From the NCBI GenBank assembly GCA_039630235.1, contig JBCNVI010000003.1:62001-126000 (forward strand): DNA of 64,000 nt, read 5' to 3'. This stretch comes from Candidatus Hydrothermales bacterium (GTDB lineage Bacteria > Hydrothermota > Hydrothermia > Hydrothermales > JAJRUZ01). Positions 26,149-33,502 of the stretch are shown here, piece by piece. The notes under the pieces were generated by a model. The model did not search any database, was not told where the DNA came from, and was given only the letters and a program-made list of their open reading frames with translations. The number at the start of each line of letters is the position of its first letter. The first letter of the stretch is position 1. The position numbers and the translations under genes were made by a program.

Positions 26149-27611
26149 TTATTATTACAGCTTTAGGAATAATTTTTTTAATATTACTTTTTTATTATTT
26201 AAAGCCGGGAACTGCCCCCTATATAGTAAAAGAGGAAGAGCTTGAGAAAATTCCGACAGAGGAAGCGATATTTGGCTACGAAAAAACAGATGAACTATGG
26301 ATGGGTGTTTATGTGGGAGATAAAAAGGTAGGTTATGCTTATACGCGGCTAAAAAGAAAAGAGAAAACAAGAGAGATCTATCAAAAAATGTACTTAAAGG
26401 TTATCCAACTTGGTCAAGTTCAAGAGCTTTTTGCCACAACTATAGTTAATACTGATGAGAACTACACTCCTAAGAATTTTGATTTTATTTTAGAGTCCCT
26501 ACAACAGAAAATGAAAGTAAGAGGTTTTTTTAAAAAGGATAAACTTTTTCTTAATGTTGAAACTCCTGAATTTAAAAGAGATCTAACTCTTGATGTTCAT
26601 GGGATTTCACAACTTCCTGTGACACTTGAAAAGTTAATAGAGGAGGGCAAAATAAAGAACAAAATGGAATTTTCTTATTTTGATCCAACCACTTTTAAAA
26701 TGGAAAAGGGAGTAGTGGAATATTTAGGTAAATCGGAAGTTGATTATAAGGGAAAGAAAATTTTGGCTGATCACTATAGGATGAAGGTTTCAGTGCTTGT
26801 TACCGATGTGTGGTTAGATGAAAAGGGAATTTTACGTCAAGAAACTCAGCCTCAAATGGTTTTTTTAAGGGAAAGCCCAGATGAGGCAGTTAAGATAGAG
26901 GGTAGACCATTAAATATTCTTCTTAGATTTGCAGTTAAGCCTGAAGGAAAAAAGATAGACGAATCAAAGAGAGATAACTATAAAAGAGCTGTTTATCGTT
27001 TAAGTAACATAGATTTATCTGCATTAGATATTGAGCTTGCTTCACAAAGGATTTTAGAGAAAGGAGAGGATTATGTAGTGATAGAGACTTTTAAAGATGA
27101 AGTGAGGGACGTTTCTAAGATCGACACTACAGGTGTTTCAAAGTATTTAAAACCATCTGCTTTTATTCAATCTGATGATCCTCTTATTATTGATTTTGCT
27201 AAAAAGGGAGCTAAAACTTTTTCTAATTACAAAGAGGCTGCTAAAAACTTAACTTTTTATGTATATAATTATCTTGAGAAAAAAGCAGTTGTGTCTTTTC
27301 CTTCGGCTCTGGATGTTTTAAAGATGAAAAAGGGTGATTGTAATGAGCATTCAGTTCTTTTTACAGCTTCAGCAAGAGCTTTGGGGATTCCCTCTGAAAT
27401 AGCTGTAGGACTTGTTTTTACAGAGGGCTACTTTTATTATCATGCCTGGAATGCTATTTATCTTGATAAGTGGATATTTGTAGATCCCACTTTTGGCCAA
27501 TTTCCAGCAGATCCCCTTCATATAATGTTAAAGCTTGGCGGAGTAGAAAAGCAGGCAGACGTTATGGCAGTTGTTGGAAAAATTAAAATAGAAGTAATAG
27601 AGCTAAAATAA
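26130..27611 (+). CDS. Membrane-anchored transglutaminase-like domain protein
   Basis: This 493-residue protein has one N-terminal membrane helix (VIITALGIIFLILLFYYL, about residues 7-24). A large beta-rich extracytoplasmic region is followed by a transglutaminase-like cysteine peptidase fold. The catalytic triad candidates are Cys in KKGDCNEHSVLFTASARALG (about 403-422), His in YYHAWNAIYLDKW (about 436-448) and Asp in VDPTFGQFPAD. Members act as cysteine proteases or amidases outside the cytoplasm. The substrate is unknown. Its stop overlaps the ATG of the ABC ATPase gene by one base, so the two are probably co-transcribed. Confidence 0.8.
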   Translation: MAKRRLVIITALGIIFLILLFYYLKPGTAPYIVKEEELEKIPTEEAIFGYEKTDELWMGVYVGDKKVGYAYTRLKRKEKTREIYQKMYLKVIQLGQVQELFATTIVNTDENYTPKNFDFILESLQQKMKVRGFFKKDKLFLNVETPEFKRDLTLDVHGISQLPVTLEKLIEEGKIKNKMEFSYFDPTTFKMEKGVVEYLGKSEVDYKGKKILADHYRMKVSVLVTDVWLDEKGILRQETQPQMVFLRESPDEAVKIEGRPLNILLRFAVKPEGKKIDESKRDNYKRAVYRLSNIDLSALDIELASQRILEKGEDYVVIETFKDEVRDVSKIDTTGVSKYLKPSAFIQSDDPLIIDFAKKGAKTFSNYKEAAKNLTFYVYNYLEKKAVVSFPSALDVLKMKKGDCNEHSVLFTASARALGIPSEIAVGLVFTEGYFYYHAWNAIYLDKWIFVDPTFGQFPADPLHIMLKLGGVEKQADVMAVVGKIKIEVIELK

Positions 27612-28324
27612 TGTTTCTTCTTAAGTTATCAAACATAATAAAAAAGTTCGAAAGATTCCAACTTGGACCGATTAATTTAACGATAAATGAGGGTGAAATT
27701 TACGGTCTTATTGGTCCAAACGGTTCAGGTAAAACAACGACCCTGAAGATAATAACGGGCCTTCTGATACCTGATGATGGAGAGATTTTTTTTAGGGAAA
27801 GAGTAATAGAAAGATTTGATGATTTTAAAAAAAACTTAGGTTTTGTGCCTGACAATCCCTTTGTATATCCCTATCTTTCAGGTTACGAGCATCTGCTTTA
27901 TACAGCAAGGCTCTATAAGTTAGAAGATGAATATATAAAAGAGAGAATAGCTTACTACTCAAAACTGTTTGATATGGAAAGTTGGATTGATACTCAGTCA
28001 AGGTTTTATTCTTATGGTATGAAGCAAAAAATATCTATTACATCGGCTCTTTTACATGATCCTGAGCTTCTTATTGTAGATGAGCCTATTACAGCCTTAG
28101 ATCCTGTATCGGTTTACAGGTTCAAAAAGCATCTTATAGAGCGTAAAAAATTGGGGAAATCGACTTTACTTGCTACGCACTCTTTATTTTTTACCGAGGA
28201 GCTTTGTGATAGGGTTGGTATCATCTTTGGTGGCAAAATTTTTAGGGAGGACTCACCTCAAAATTTGAAAAAAGAGACTAATTCAGTTTCTTTAGAAGAA
28301 GCTTTTATCAAAATCGTTGCTTAA
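27611..28324 (+). CDS. ABC transporter ATP-binding protein (ABC-2 type), orphan
   Basis: This 237-residue nucleotide-binding domain has Walker A GPNGSGKTTT (about residues 34-43), a Q-loop region replaced by FVPDNPFVYPYLSGYEHL, signature YSYGMKQKISI (about 136-146), Walker B LLIVDEP and switch His in LATHS. The PDNP...LSGYEHL segment is characteristic of ATPases that pair with ABC-2 type exporters or Gliding/Nat-type permeases, not of ZnuC. No permease is adjacent on this strand. It follows the transglutaminase gene directly. The transported substrate is unknown. Confidence 0.85.
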   Translation: MFLLKLSNIIKKFERFQLGPINLTINEGEIYGLIGPNGSGKTTTLKIITGLLIPDDGEIFFRERVIERFDDFKKNLGFVPDNPFVYPYLSGYEHLLYTARLYKLEDEYIKERIAYYSKLFDMESWIDTQSRFYSYGMKQKISITSALLHDPELLIVDEPITALDPVSVYRFKKHLIERKKLGKSTLLATHSLFFTEELCDRVGIIFGGKIFREDSPQNLKKETNSVSLEEAFIKIVA

Positions 28325-28339
28325 AAATTTTTAATTAGA

Positions 28340-29128
28340 TTAGAGGTAAACTTCCTTCTTTTTTTTAAACATATTAAAAATAGTAAAGAAACCGAGAAAA
28401 ATTGTAAGCACTGTTACGATGGCAGGGCTTGTGGGAATATCAAGGATGTAAGAGATAACAGCACCGAGCACTGAAGATAAGATACCTATTGTCCATCCAA
28501 AAATAAGTTTGTAAATAAAGTTTTTAAAAAGTAGAGTTGAAATAAGAGGGGGAATTATAAGAAAAGAAAAAACAAGTAGGACACCTGCCGTTTGAACAGA
28601 GTGAGTGACGGCGAAAGCAAAGGTAGAAAAAAATAAAATGTCAAGTAATAGATTCTTTTCTTTACCTTCTGATAGATTTAGGAATTTTTTCCAAAGTAAA
28701 AGGTGTAGGAGGCCTATTAAAAGGTAGAAAAAAAATATTTTAAGGAGTTTACTATAGGTAATCCAAAGGAGACTGCCTGAGAAAAGTTCTCTTAGTGCCT
28801 CTTCTCCGTGGGGAGCTTTTTCTAAAAAAAGGATCGTAAGGGCTGTAGCAGCAACGTAGCTTATTCCTATAAGTGCCTCCTGTATAGTCTTGTTATCATA
28901 GGTTCTATATGTAGATAAAAGAACTGAGCCCAATAGACCAAAAAGTAAGGAAGAAAAGAAGTGATTTAGATTGAAAAGAAAAGCGAAGGCAACACCCATT
29001 GCCACTATTTGAGCAATGGCAAGGTCAGCAAAGATAATTCCCCTTTTTAAGATATGAATACCAAAATACGTATGAATTCCCACGAGTATAAACGATGAGA
29101 TTAATATAGGTAAAAGTATATCGATCAT
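28340..29128 (-). CDS. znuB: Metal ABC transporter permease (ZnuB/MntB family)
   Basis: This 262-residue integral membrane protein has about eight transmembrane helices. Family features include the N-terminal HTYFGIHILKRGIIFADLAI (residues 19-38), YVAATALTILFLEKAPHGEE and, in the C-terminal half, HSVQTAGVLLVFSFLIIPPL. It forms the channel of an ABC importer for Zn, Mn or Fe; the substrate-binding gene directly upstream overlaps it by four bases. No cognate ATPase gene is found in this operon. Confidence 0.88.
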   Translation of the reverse strand: MIDILLPILISSFILVGIHTYFGIHILKRGIIFADLAIAQIVAMGVAFAFLFNLNHFFSSLLFGLLGSVLLSTYRTYDNKTIQEALIGISYVAATALTILFLEKAPHGEEALRELFSGSLLWITYSKLLKIFFFYLLIGLLHLLLWKKFLNLSEGKEKNLLLDILFFSTFAFAVTHSVQTAGVLLVFSFLIIPPLISTLLFKNFIYKLIFGWTIGILSSVLGAVISYILDIPTSPAIVTVLTIFLGFFTIFNMFKKKKEVYL

Positions 29129-29994
29129 TTTTTTGATTTGTTCAAAACGTTCAGAATTTCCCTCATAAGATCAAAGTAATTTTTAATGTTATCAAAGCTA
29201 TTTATGTCATGTGGAAGCACTACATAATCCACACCTGTTAGTTCTGAAATTTTCTGTGGAGCCTTTTTATCATAATAAACTGAGGTTATTATAAGAGAAA
29301 CCCCTTCACTTTTTATTTTATCTACTAGATTCTTAATATGGTGAGCTGAAGGTGGAATACCGGGATTAGGTTCAATATAGTCTACAAAGTAGAACCCAAA
29401 CCTTTTTGCTGTATACTCATAGAGTTTATGATAACTTACAAATTTTTTACCTTTGAGATTGCTATAACGGTCAAGCCAAATATTTAAACTGTCGCTTAGT
29501 TCTTTTTTCAGCTTTTCTCCATTTTTTATGTAAATTTCCTTGTTCTTATAATCTAATTCTTGTAATCTCTTTGTTAGTGAATCAGTTATGTAGATAAGGT
29601 TTAATGGATCAAAGTGGTAGTGGGGGTTTCCGAACGGATGAACATCGCCCATTGCTCTTGTAACAGGGCTTTCTATTTTTTCGATCACTTCGGGAATAAA
29701 TTTTGATAAGTTTATGTGTCCTTTTTGCCCAGGCATTATTTTTGGATTACCGCTTCTTTCAATTAGGTAGGGCAGGTAAGCTATTTCAAGGTCAAGACCG
29801 TTATAAATAAGCACATCAGCCTTTTTTATCTCGACTATCATACTTGGTTTTGTATTTATGTTGTGTGGATCTGATCTTCCGTCTACTAAGGTATAGACTA
29901 AGACCTTATCACCTCCTATTTCTTTTGTTAGCCATCCAATCCATGGTAAGGTTACAAAAATTTTTAATGTAGAAAAGAGAAAAATTGTAGTCAT
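29125..29994 (-). CDS. znuA: Metal ABC transporter substrate-binding protein (ZnuA-like)
   Basis: This 289-residue periplasmic binding protein of the cluster 9 type is preceded by GAGGAGG and a signal-like N-terminus (MTTIFLFSTLKIFVTLPW). Putative metal ligands are His in SDPHN (about 41-45), His in GNPHYHFDPL (about 123-132), His in PPSAHHIKNL (about 211-220) and Asp in VVLPHDINS near the C-terminus, the usual three-His-plus-acid set. The linker loop is short and His-poor, unlike many zinc-specific ZnuA proteins. A His-rich partner protein is encoded directly upstream. Metal specificity (Zn or Mn) is inferred from context. Confidence 0.85.
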   Translation of the reverse strand: MTTIFLFSTLKIFVTLPWIGWLTKEIGGDKVLVYTLVDGRSDPHNINTKPSMIVEIKKADVLIYNGLDLEIAYLPYLIERSGNPKIMPGQKGHINLSKFIPEVIEKIESPVTRAMGDVHPFGNPHYHFDPLNLIYITDSLTKRLQELDYKNKEIYIKNGEKLKKELSDSLNIWLDRYSNLKGKKFVSYHKLYEYTAKRFGFYFVDYIEPNPGIPPSAHHIKNLVDKIKSEGVSLIITSVYYDKKAPQKISELTGVDYVVLPHDINSFDNIKNYFDLMREILNVLNKSKK

Positions 29995-30015
29995 GGTTTC
30001 CTCCTCTTTTAATTT

Positions 30016-30945
30016 TTAAAAGGGATGAGCACCATGAGGGCCGACACTGAAATTAAACTCAAAGTAAACTTTTTTCTCCTCTGTCTCATAGCCTATTCTA
30101 AATCTTGAAAACTCTGTCGGGCTAAAGTCAACCATAGCCATATTTTTTCTTTGTTCTTTATTTTCCTCTTCTAAGAAATCAAATCTATAACCTACTCTCC
30201 ATCTAGGTATAAATTTAAAGACAAAATCAAAATAAAAAGATCTAAAGTGAGCGTTTTGAGAATAACTAGCTGTGATCAGTAAGCCCCTTAATCTTTCTTC
30301 TCCTGGTTTTATTCTTTTAAAAGCAATTTCTGTTCCGAACCATTTAATTGTATCTTTTTTAATTCCTGTAAAGGAAGATATCCACAGGGTTATATTAAAG
30401 GGTATTTCGCTAGAAAAGTGGAGGTAACCAATATAATTATCATATCTCCCTATATCACCTTTAAAAACTTCTATGCCCGGTTCAATAAATAATTTGAAGG
30501 GGAAAATGTAGGATAGGCCTATGCCAAGTCCGCTTATTTCTTCATGTTTGTGGTTAGTTATTTCATGGTGAGGGTGGATGTGATTATGGTTTTCTTTAGT
30601 TAAAGTTAGGTGTTTATACATCATGGGAAGTTCGGGGAAGTCATAAAAGTGTGGATGGAATGTGTTTAGTCTTGTGAATCTGCTTCTAAATTTTCCGATT
30701 AGGATTTCAACGGGTAGTGTTAAAGTTTTAGCGTATCCTTCTTCTAGCTCGATTCCTGCTTCGGTTAATGGAAAAAAGCCGAAAAAGATGAAATATGGAT
30801 CTATGGCTCCTTTTATATTGAATTCAAAGGAAAAATCATTTTTTATTGTGTCTCTCTTTTTTTGAATTTTTAAATATAGTACACCCCCGAATTCGGGGTT
30901 AAAGTATGGTTGTAAAAGTTGAGTTAAAACTAAAATTTTTAACAT
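30016..30945 (-). CDS. His-rich outer-membrane protein of a metal-uptake operon
   Basis: This 309-residue protein starts with a short hydrophobic N-terminus after AAGGAGGT. Many alternating strands suggest an outer-membrane barrel (for example LGIGLSYIFPFKLFIEPGIE and WRVGYRFDF). A His-rich segment, NHNHIHPHHEITNHKHEE (about residues 119-136), looks like an exposed metal-capturing loop. It ends VGPHGAHPF, with histidines next to the terminal aromatic. It lies 21 bp upstream of znuA on the same strand. I infer an outer-membrane entry or capture protein for zinc or a similar metal. It is not a TonB receptor: no plug domain is visible. Confidence 0.6.
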   Translation of the reverse strand: MLKILVLTQLLQPYFNPEFGGVLYLKIQKKRDTIKNDFSFEFNIKGAIDPYFIFFGFFPLTEAGIELEEGYAKTLTLPVEILIGKFRSRFTRLNTFHPHFYDFPELPMMYKHLTLTKENHNHIHPHHEITNHKHEEISGLGIGLSYIFPFKLFIEPGIEVFKGDIGRYDNYIGYLHFSSEIPFNITLWISSFTGIKKDTIKWFGTEIAFKRIKPGEERLRGLLITASYSQNAHFRSFYFDFVFKFIPRWRVGYRFDFLEEENKEQRKNMAMVDFSPTEFSRFRIGYETEEKKVYFEFNFSVGPHGAHPF

Positions 30946-31014
30946 TTCTACCTCCTTTTTTAAATCAAAAATTATAAAAAGGTTTTGGTAAAATTAAGTT
31001 AAATTAAGTTATTT

Positions 31015-31269
31015 TTATAAGAGAGAAGGAGGGGCTCTTGAGAAAGGGCAAAATAGATTTTGAGAATCAAAATTTTTTAATAGTGAATTTTTAAGAAATC
31101 CTTCTTTATTTTTATTGTTAAAAATTACTATTTCTTCTTTTTTTGTTTGCTCAGAATGAAAAGTGTTTAATACGCAAAGTTTGCAATTTTCACTTTTTGT
31201 TTCAAAATGATTATGATTTGAAAAATTTAAAAATGTTAAACATACAAAAGTTAATTTTAGTAAAAAAAT
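31015..31269 (-). CDS. Small exported His/Cys protein at the head of the zinc operon, non-standard start
   Basis: The minus-strand frame is open from just after TAA (31302-31300) to TAA at 31017-31015 and has no ATG, GTG or TTG near its beginning. The translation has a strong signal peptide (IFLLKLTFVCLTFLNFS). A His/Cys segment follows, with NHNHFETKSENCKLC, VLNTFHSEQ and, at the C-terminus, LFCPFSRAPPSLL. Short exported proteins with CxxC, scattered His and an ARAPP-like tail often sit next to metal-uptake genes (DUF2946-like), so a role in metal sensing or delivery is inferred. ATT 31269-31267 is my start choice; ATC 31290 or ATA 31284 are alternatives. A TATAAA lies at 31285-31280. It lies 69 bp upstream of the His-rich barrel gene. 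It could be a decayed gene, but about 90 sense codons with no stop argue against that. Confidence 0.5.
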   Translation of the reverse strand: MFLLKLTFVCLTFLNFSNHNHFETKSENCKLCVLNTFHSEQTKKEEIVIFNNKNKEGFLKNSLLKNFDSQNLFCPFSRAPPSLL

Positions 31270-31301
31270 TTGCTTTAGTTTTATAAAGATTTTTAAGGTT
31301 T

Positions 31302-31325
31302 AAAAAGATGGGAGTTGAACCCCAT
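31302..31325 (-). terminator. Rho-independent terminator of the 282-residue lipoprotein gene
   Basis: On the minus strand ATGGGGTTCAACTCCCAT (31325-31308) forms a five-base-pair stem plus a G-T pair, followed by CTTTTT. It begins 16 bases after the lipoprotein stop codon and separates that gene from the zinc operon. Confidence 0.6.
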
Positions 31326-31340
31326 TTTCTAATCTATTTT

Positions 31341-32189
31341 CTAGCGGGCTAGTGCAATTGGTACTCCGTTATAATCGGCAGTGTAGCTGTTGCAGCTATA
31401 TGTTATAGTAATGTAGTTGTGACCGTCTGTTACTTTAACTTTACCTCTATCAGGGTATTCGCAGTCTTTATTTTCATCAAAATGTAAATCTTCACCTATT
31501 ACTCTTAGAGCATAAGTAACTCCTGCATATTTAATTTCAAAGTCTGCAGCATAGTTAAACGTTCCAGCAACCCATGGTTCACCAGGATTATCCGGAGTGT
31601 AGTCAATGTCAAGGTCTATTGACCATGAAATTTCTTCTGTAGTGATGAATTTATACTCATAATAAATGTGGCCAGAAAAATCTGTTCCTATTTTATCTAT
31701 GTCGTAACGAGAATTTGACCTGATAGTATATTGTGGTGTATTTCCTTGAATAAATTTAAATTCAAAATTGTTAACCTCGATATAAAAACCTGATGTAGAG
31801 TCGTTATCGTCTTTATCCTTTATTATGAATTCTCCGCTGAAAACAAGTGAAGAATTTGGATCGTCCGGATATTGAACTGTGCAGTTATAAGTCATTTTAG
31901 CATCTTTAAAATAACCGTCTCCATCTGAGTCAGTGGTGTCTCCAGATATTTCTACGCAAGGAGTCTTATTTGCTCCTATTTTTCCAAAGGGTGAAATAGT
32001 TAACGTATCAGGTTCAAACATCGTATAGATAAGAAATCCAAATCCTTGAGCAACAATAGGGGCGATTGCTTGTGCAGTTTGTTGATTCAGTTGTGTCTGA
32101 GGCTTTGGTTCTGTCTTTTTCTCCTTTTTACAGTTGTAAAGTAACACCAGACCTATTATTATGCCACCTAGTAGAAACACTTTTTTCAT
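31341..32189 (-). CDS. Lipoprotein of unknown function
   Basis: This 282-residue protein has a clear lipoprotein signal ending LLYNC at about residue 20. A Lys/Gln/Pro-rich linker follows, then a beta-rich domain. Features include an acidic calcium-type stretch, DTTDSDGDGYFKDAKM (about residues 85-100), a pair-like set of cysteines (CVEI, YNCTVQ, DCEYPD, YSCNSY) that could form two disulfides, and many aromatic alternations. I recognise no family. It has its own terminator downstream and is probably exposed in the periplasm or on the surface. Confidence 0.6.
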   Translation of the reverse strand: MKKVFLLGGIIIGLVLLYNCKKEKKTEPKPQTQLNQQTAQAIAPIVAQGFGFLIYTMFEPDTLTISPFGKIGANKTPCVEISGDTTDSDGDGYFKDAKMTYNCTVQYPDDPNSSLVFSGEFIIKDKDDNDSTSGFYIEVNNFEFKFIQGNTPQYTIRSNSRYDIDKIGTDFSGHIYYEYKFITTEEISWSIDLDIDYTPDNPGEPWVAGTFNYAADFEIKYAGVTYALRVIGEDLHFDENKDCEYPDRGKVKVTDGHNYITITYSCNSYTADYNGVPIALAR

Positions 32190-32262
32190 TTTTTTATACT
32201 GTTTTTAACCCGAATCGAACGGTTCTTTAATTTTAAATCCATAATTAAAATCTTTTCAAATT

Positions 32263-32285
32263 AAGTGGGAGAAAGGGCCCAAAAT
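32263..32285. repeat. Left copy of an inverted repeat flanking the 109-residue lipoprotein gene
   Basis: The plus strand has AAGTGGGAGAAAGGGC, then CC and AAAAT. The reverse complement of 32663-32683 is the same 21-mer with one substitution and without the extra CC. The copy lies 21 bases past the stop codon of the gene it flanks. Confidence 0.6.
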
Positions 32286-32305
32286 TTATTTTTATTTATT
32301 AGATT

Positions 32306-32635
32306 TTATTTACTTTGTGGTTCACCTTCGACCTCTATTGTGAATGTTCCGATCGTGAAGTAACCTAAGATTAAACCAATCACTACATCAACGGCATCCA
32401 TATAACACCTCGCTTTTACATTTTTTAAATTATACTTTGCTATTAAATCTGCTGTTGAATTATCTGTAAGTGGAACAAGACCATAAAGAATAAACCATAC
32501 CTTTTTTGATACCTTTACTTTACCCACATCAACTTCGCTCATAACTTTTACATCTGATTGAGGTGGGGCAACAAATTTGATATTATAGCAGGATACGAAG
32601 CCTATTAAAGTTATTATAGCTAAAATTTTCTTCAT
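32306..32635 (-). CDS. Small lipoprotein of unknown function
   Basis: This 109-residue protein has a lipoprotein signal (MKKILAIITLIGFVSC, Cys 16). The mature part includes KKVWFILYGLVPLTDNSTAD (about residues 44-63) and a C-terminal hydrophobic glycine-containing segment (VVIGLILGYFTIGTFTIEV, about 84-102) that could sit in or against a membrane. AGGAGGG precedes the ATG. I do not recognise a family, though the WFxLYGLVPL pattern recurs in small bacterial lipoproteins. The gene is framed by near-identical inverted repeats on both sides. Confidence 0.6.
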   Translation of the reverse strand: MKKILAIITLIGFVSCYNIKFVAPPQSDVKVMSEVDVGKVKVSKKVWFILYGLVPLTDNSTADLIAKYNLKNVKARCYMDAVDVVIGLILGYFTIGTFTIEVEGEPQSK

Positions 32636-32662
32636 ATTTTACCCTCCTTTTCTTTTTATTTT

Positions 32663-32683
32663 ATTTTGCCCCTTCTCCCACTT
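32663..32683. repeat. Right copy of the inverted repeat
   Basis: The plus strand has ATTTTGCCCCTTCTCCCACT followed by T. It pairs with the left copy at 32263-32285 over about 20 of 21 positions. It lies 28-48 bases upstream of the lipoprotein ATG and would fall in its 5' leader or promoter. Confidence 0.6.
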
Positions 32684-32740
32684 TTAAAAATATAATCCGA
32701 TTTTAAGTTAAGAAAAATTTAATTTGCAATCGATGACTTT

Positions 32741-33475
32741 TTATTCAAAGATTAACTTTAGGGCAAATACTATGAAAATACCAGCAATAAAAAGAAAAAA
32801 CGAATTTATTGATTTTTTAAAGTCTCTTTCACTGTGAAGTTCTGGAACAAGGTCTGATGCTGATATATATAAAAAATTACCAGCCACAAAAGGTAATAGG
32901 TAATAAATTAAATTTGATTCTTTAAAGAAAAAAAATCCAAAAATCCCACCAATAACTGCTGTAATACTTGTCAAAAAATTTAAAAAAAGTGCTTTCTCCT
33001 TAGACACCCCTCCAAAAATCAAAATCGCATAGTCTCCAAGTTCCTGTGGCACTTCATGAGCTAAAACTACTAAGGTCGTAACTATACCAAACTTTATATC
33101 CACTAGAAACGAAGTTGCAATAATTACCCCATCTATTAAGTTATGAAGAGAATCACCAATAAGACTTAAATAAGTTACAGGGTGTACTTCACATCCTAAT
33201 TCATGACAGTGTCTCCATCTAAATATTCTCTCTAACATAAAAAAGAAAACAAATCCAAGAATAAAAAGCCAAGAAGCTACCAAAGGCTCAATTTTCTCAA
33301 GCGAATGTGGTAAAAGATGAATTAAGGAACCACCAAGCAAAGCTCCTGTTGCAAGCGATATAAGAAAAAATATTATTTTGGCAAAGATTTCTCTTTTTAA
33401 AATTAAAAAAATTACTCCTATAAGCGATATCAAACTTACAAGAGTCGTAGAAATTATTACACTTATAAGCACCAT
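32741..33475 (-). CDS. ZIP family metal transporter
   Basis: This 244-residue membrane protein has eight predicted helices. The two metal-binding helices are present: HNLIDGVIIATS (about residues 113-124) and HEVPQELGDYAI (about 141-152). An additional cytoplasmic-loop motif, WRHCHELGCEVH, could bind metal. ZIP proteins move Zn2+ or other divalent ions into the cytoplasm. It complements the ZnuA/ZnuB-like genes two kilobases away, though it is a separate unit. The start lies 27 bp from the divergent DegT gene. Confidence 0.9.
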   Translation of the reverse strand: MVLISVIISTTLVSLISLIGVIFLILKREIFAKIIFFLISLATGALLGGSLIHLLPHSLEKIEPLVASWLFILGFVFFFMLERIFRWRHCHELGCEVHPVTYLSLIGDSLHNLIDGVIIATSFLVDIKFGIVTTLVVLAHEVPQELGDYAILIFGGVSKEKALFLNFLTSITAVIGGIFGFFFFKESNLIYYLLPFVAGNFLYISASDLVPELHSERDFKKSINSFFLFIAGIFIVFALKLIFE

Positions 33476-33483
33476 CTTTGCCT

Positions 33484-33502
33484 TTTATATTATAATAAAA
33501 CA
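33484..33502. promoter_or_regulatory. Divergent -10 region (ZIP / DegT)
   Basis: TATAAT at 33491-33496 is six bases before the DegT ATG (33503). On the minus strand TATAAA (33489-33484) is eight bases before the ZIP ATG (33475), and TATAAT (33494-33489) lies just upstream. The 27-bp intergenic space leaves no room for leaders. Confidence 0.4.

Noticed and set aside
31040-31054. A third copy of the GAGAAAGGGCAAAAT repeat seen around 32263
   Set aside because: It is shorter, single-orientation and falls inside the small coding frame (codons for FCPFS). Counted as coincidence.
31200-31224. Fur/Zur-like AT-rich palindrome (TTCAAA...TTTGAA around GATTATGAT)
   Set aside because: It lies inside the small exported His protein and is explained by codons for NHNH and FET; arms match over six bases only.
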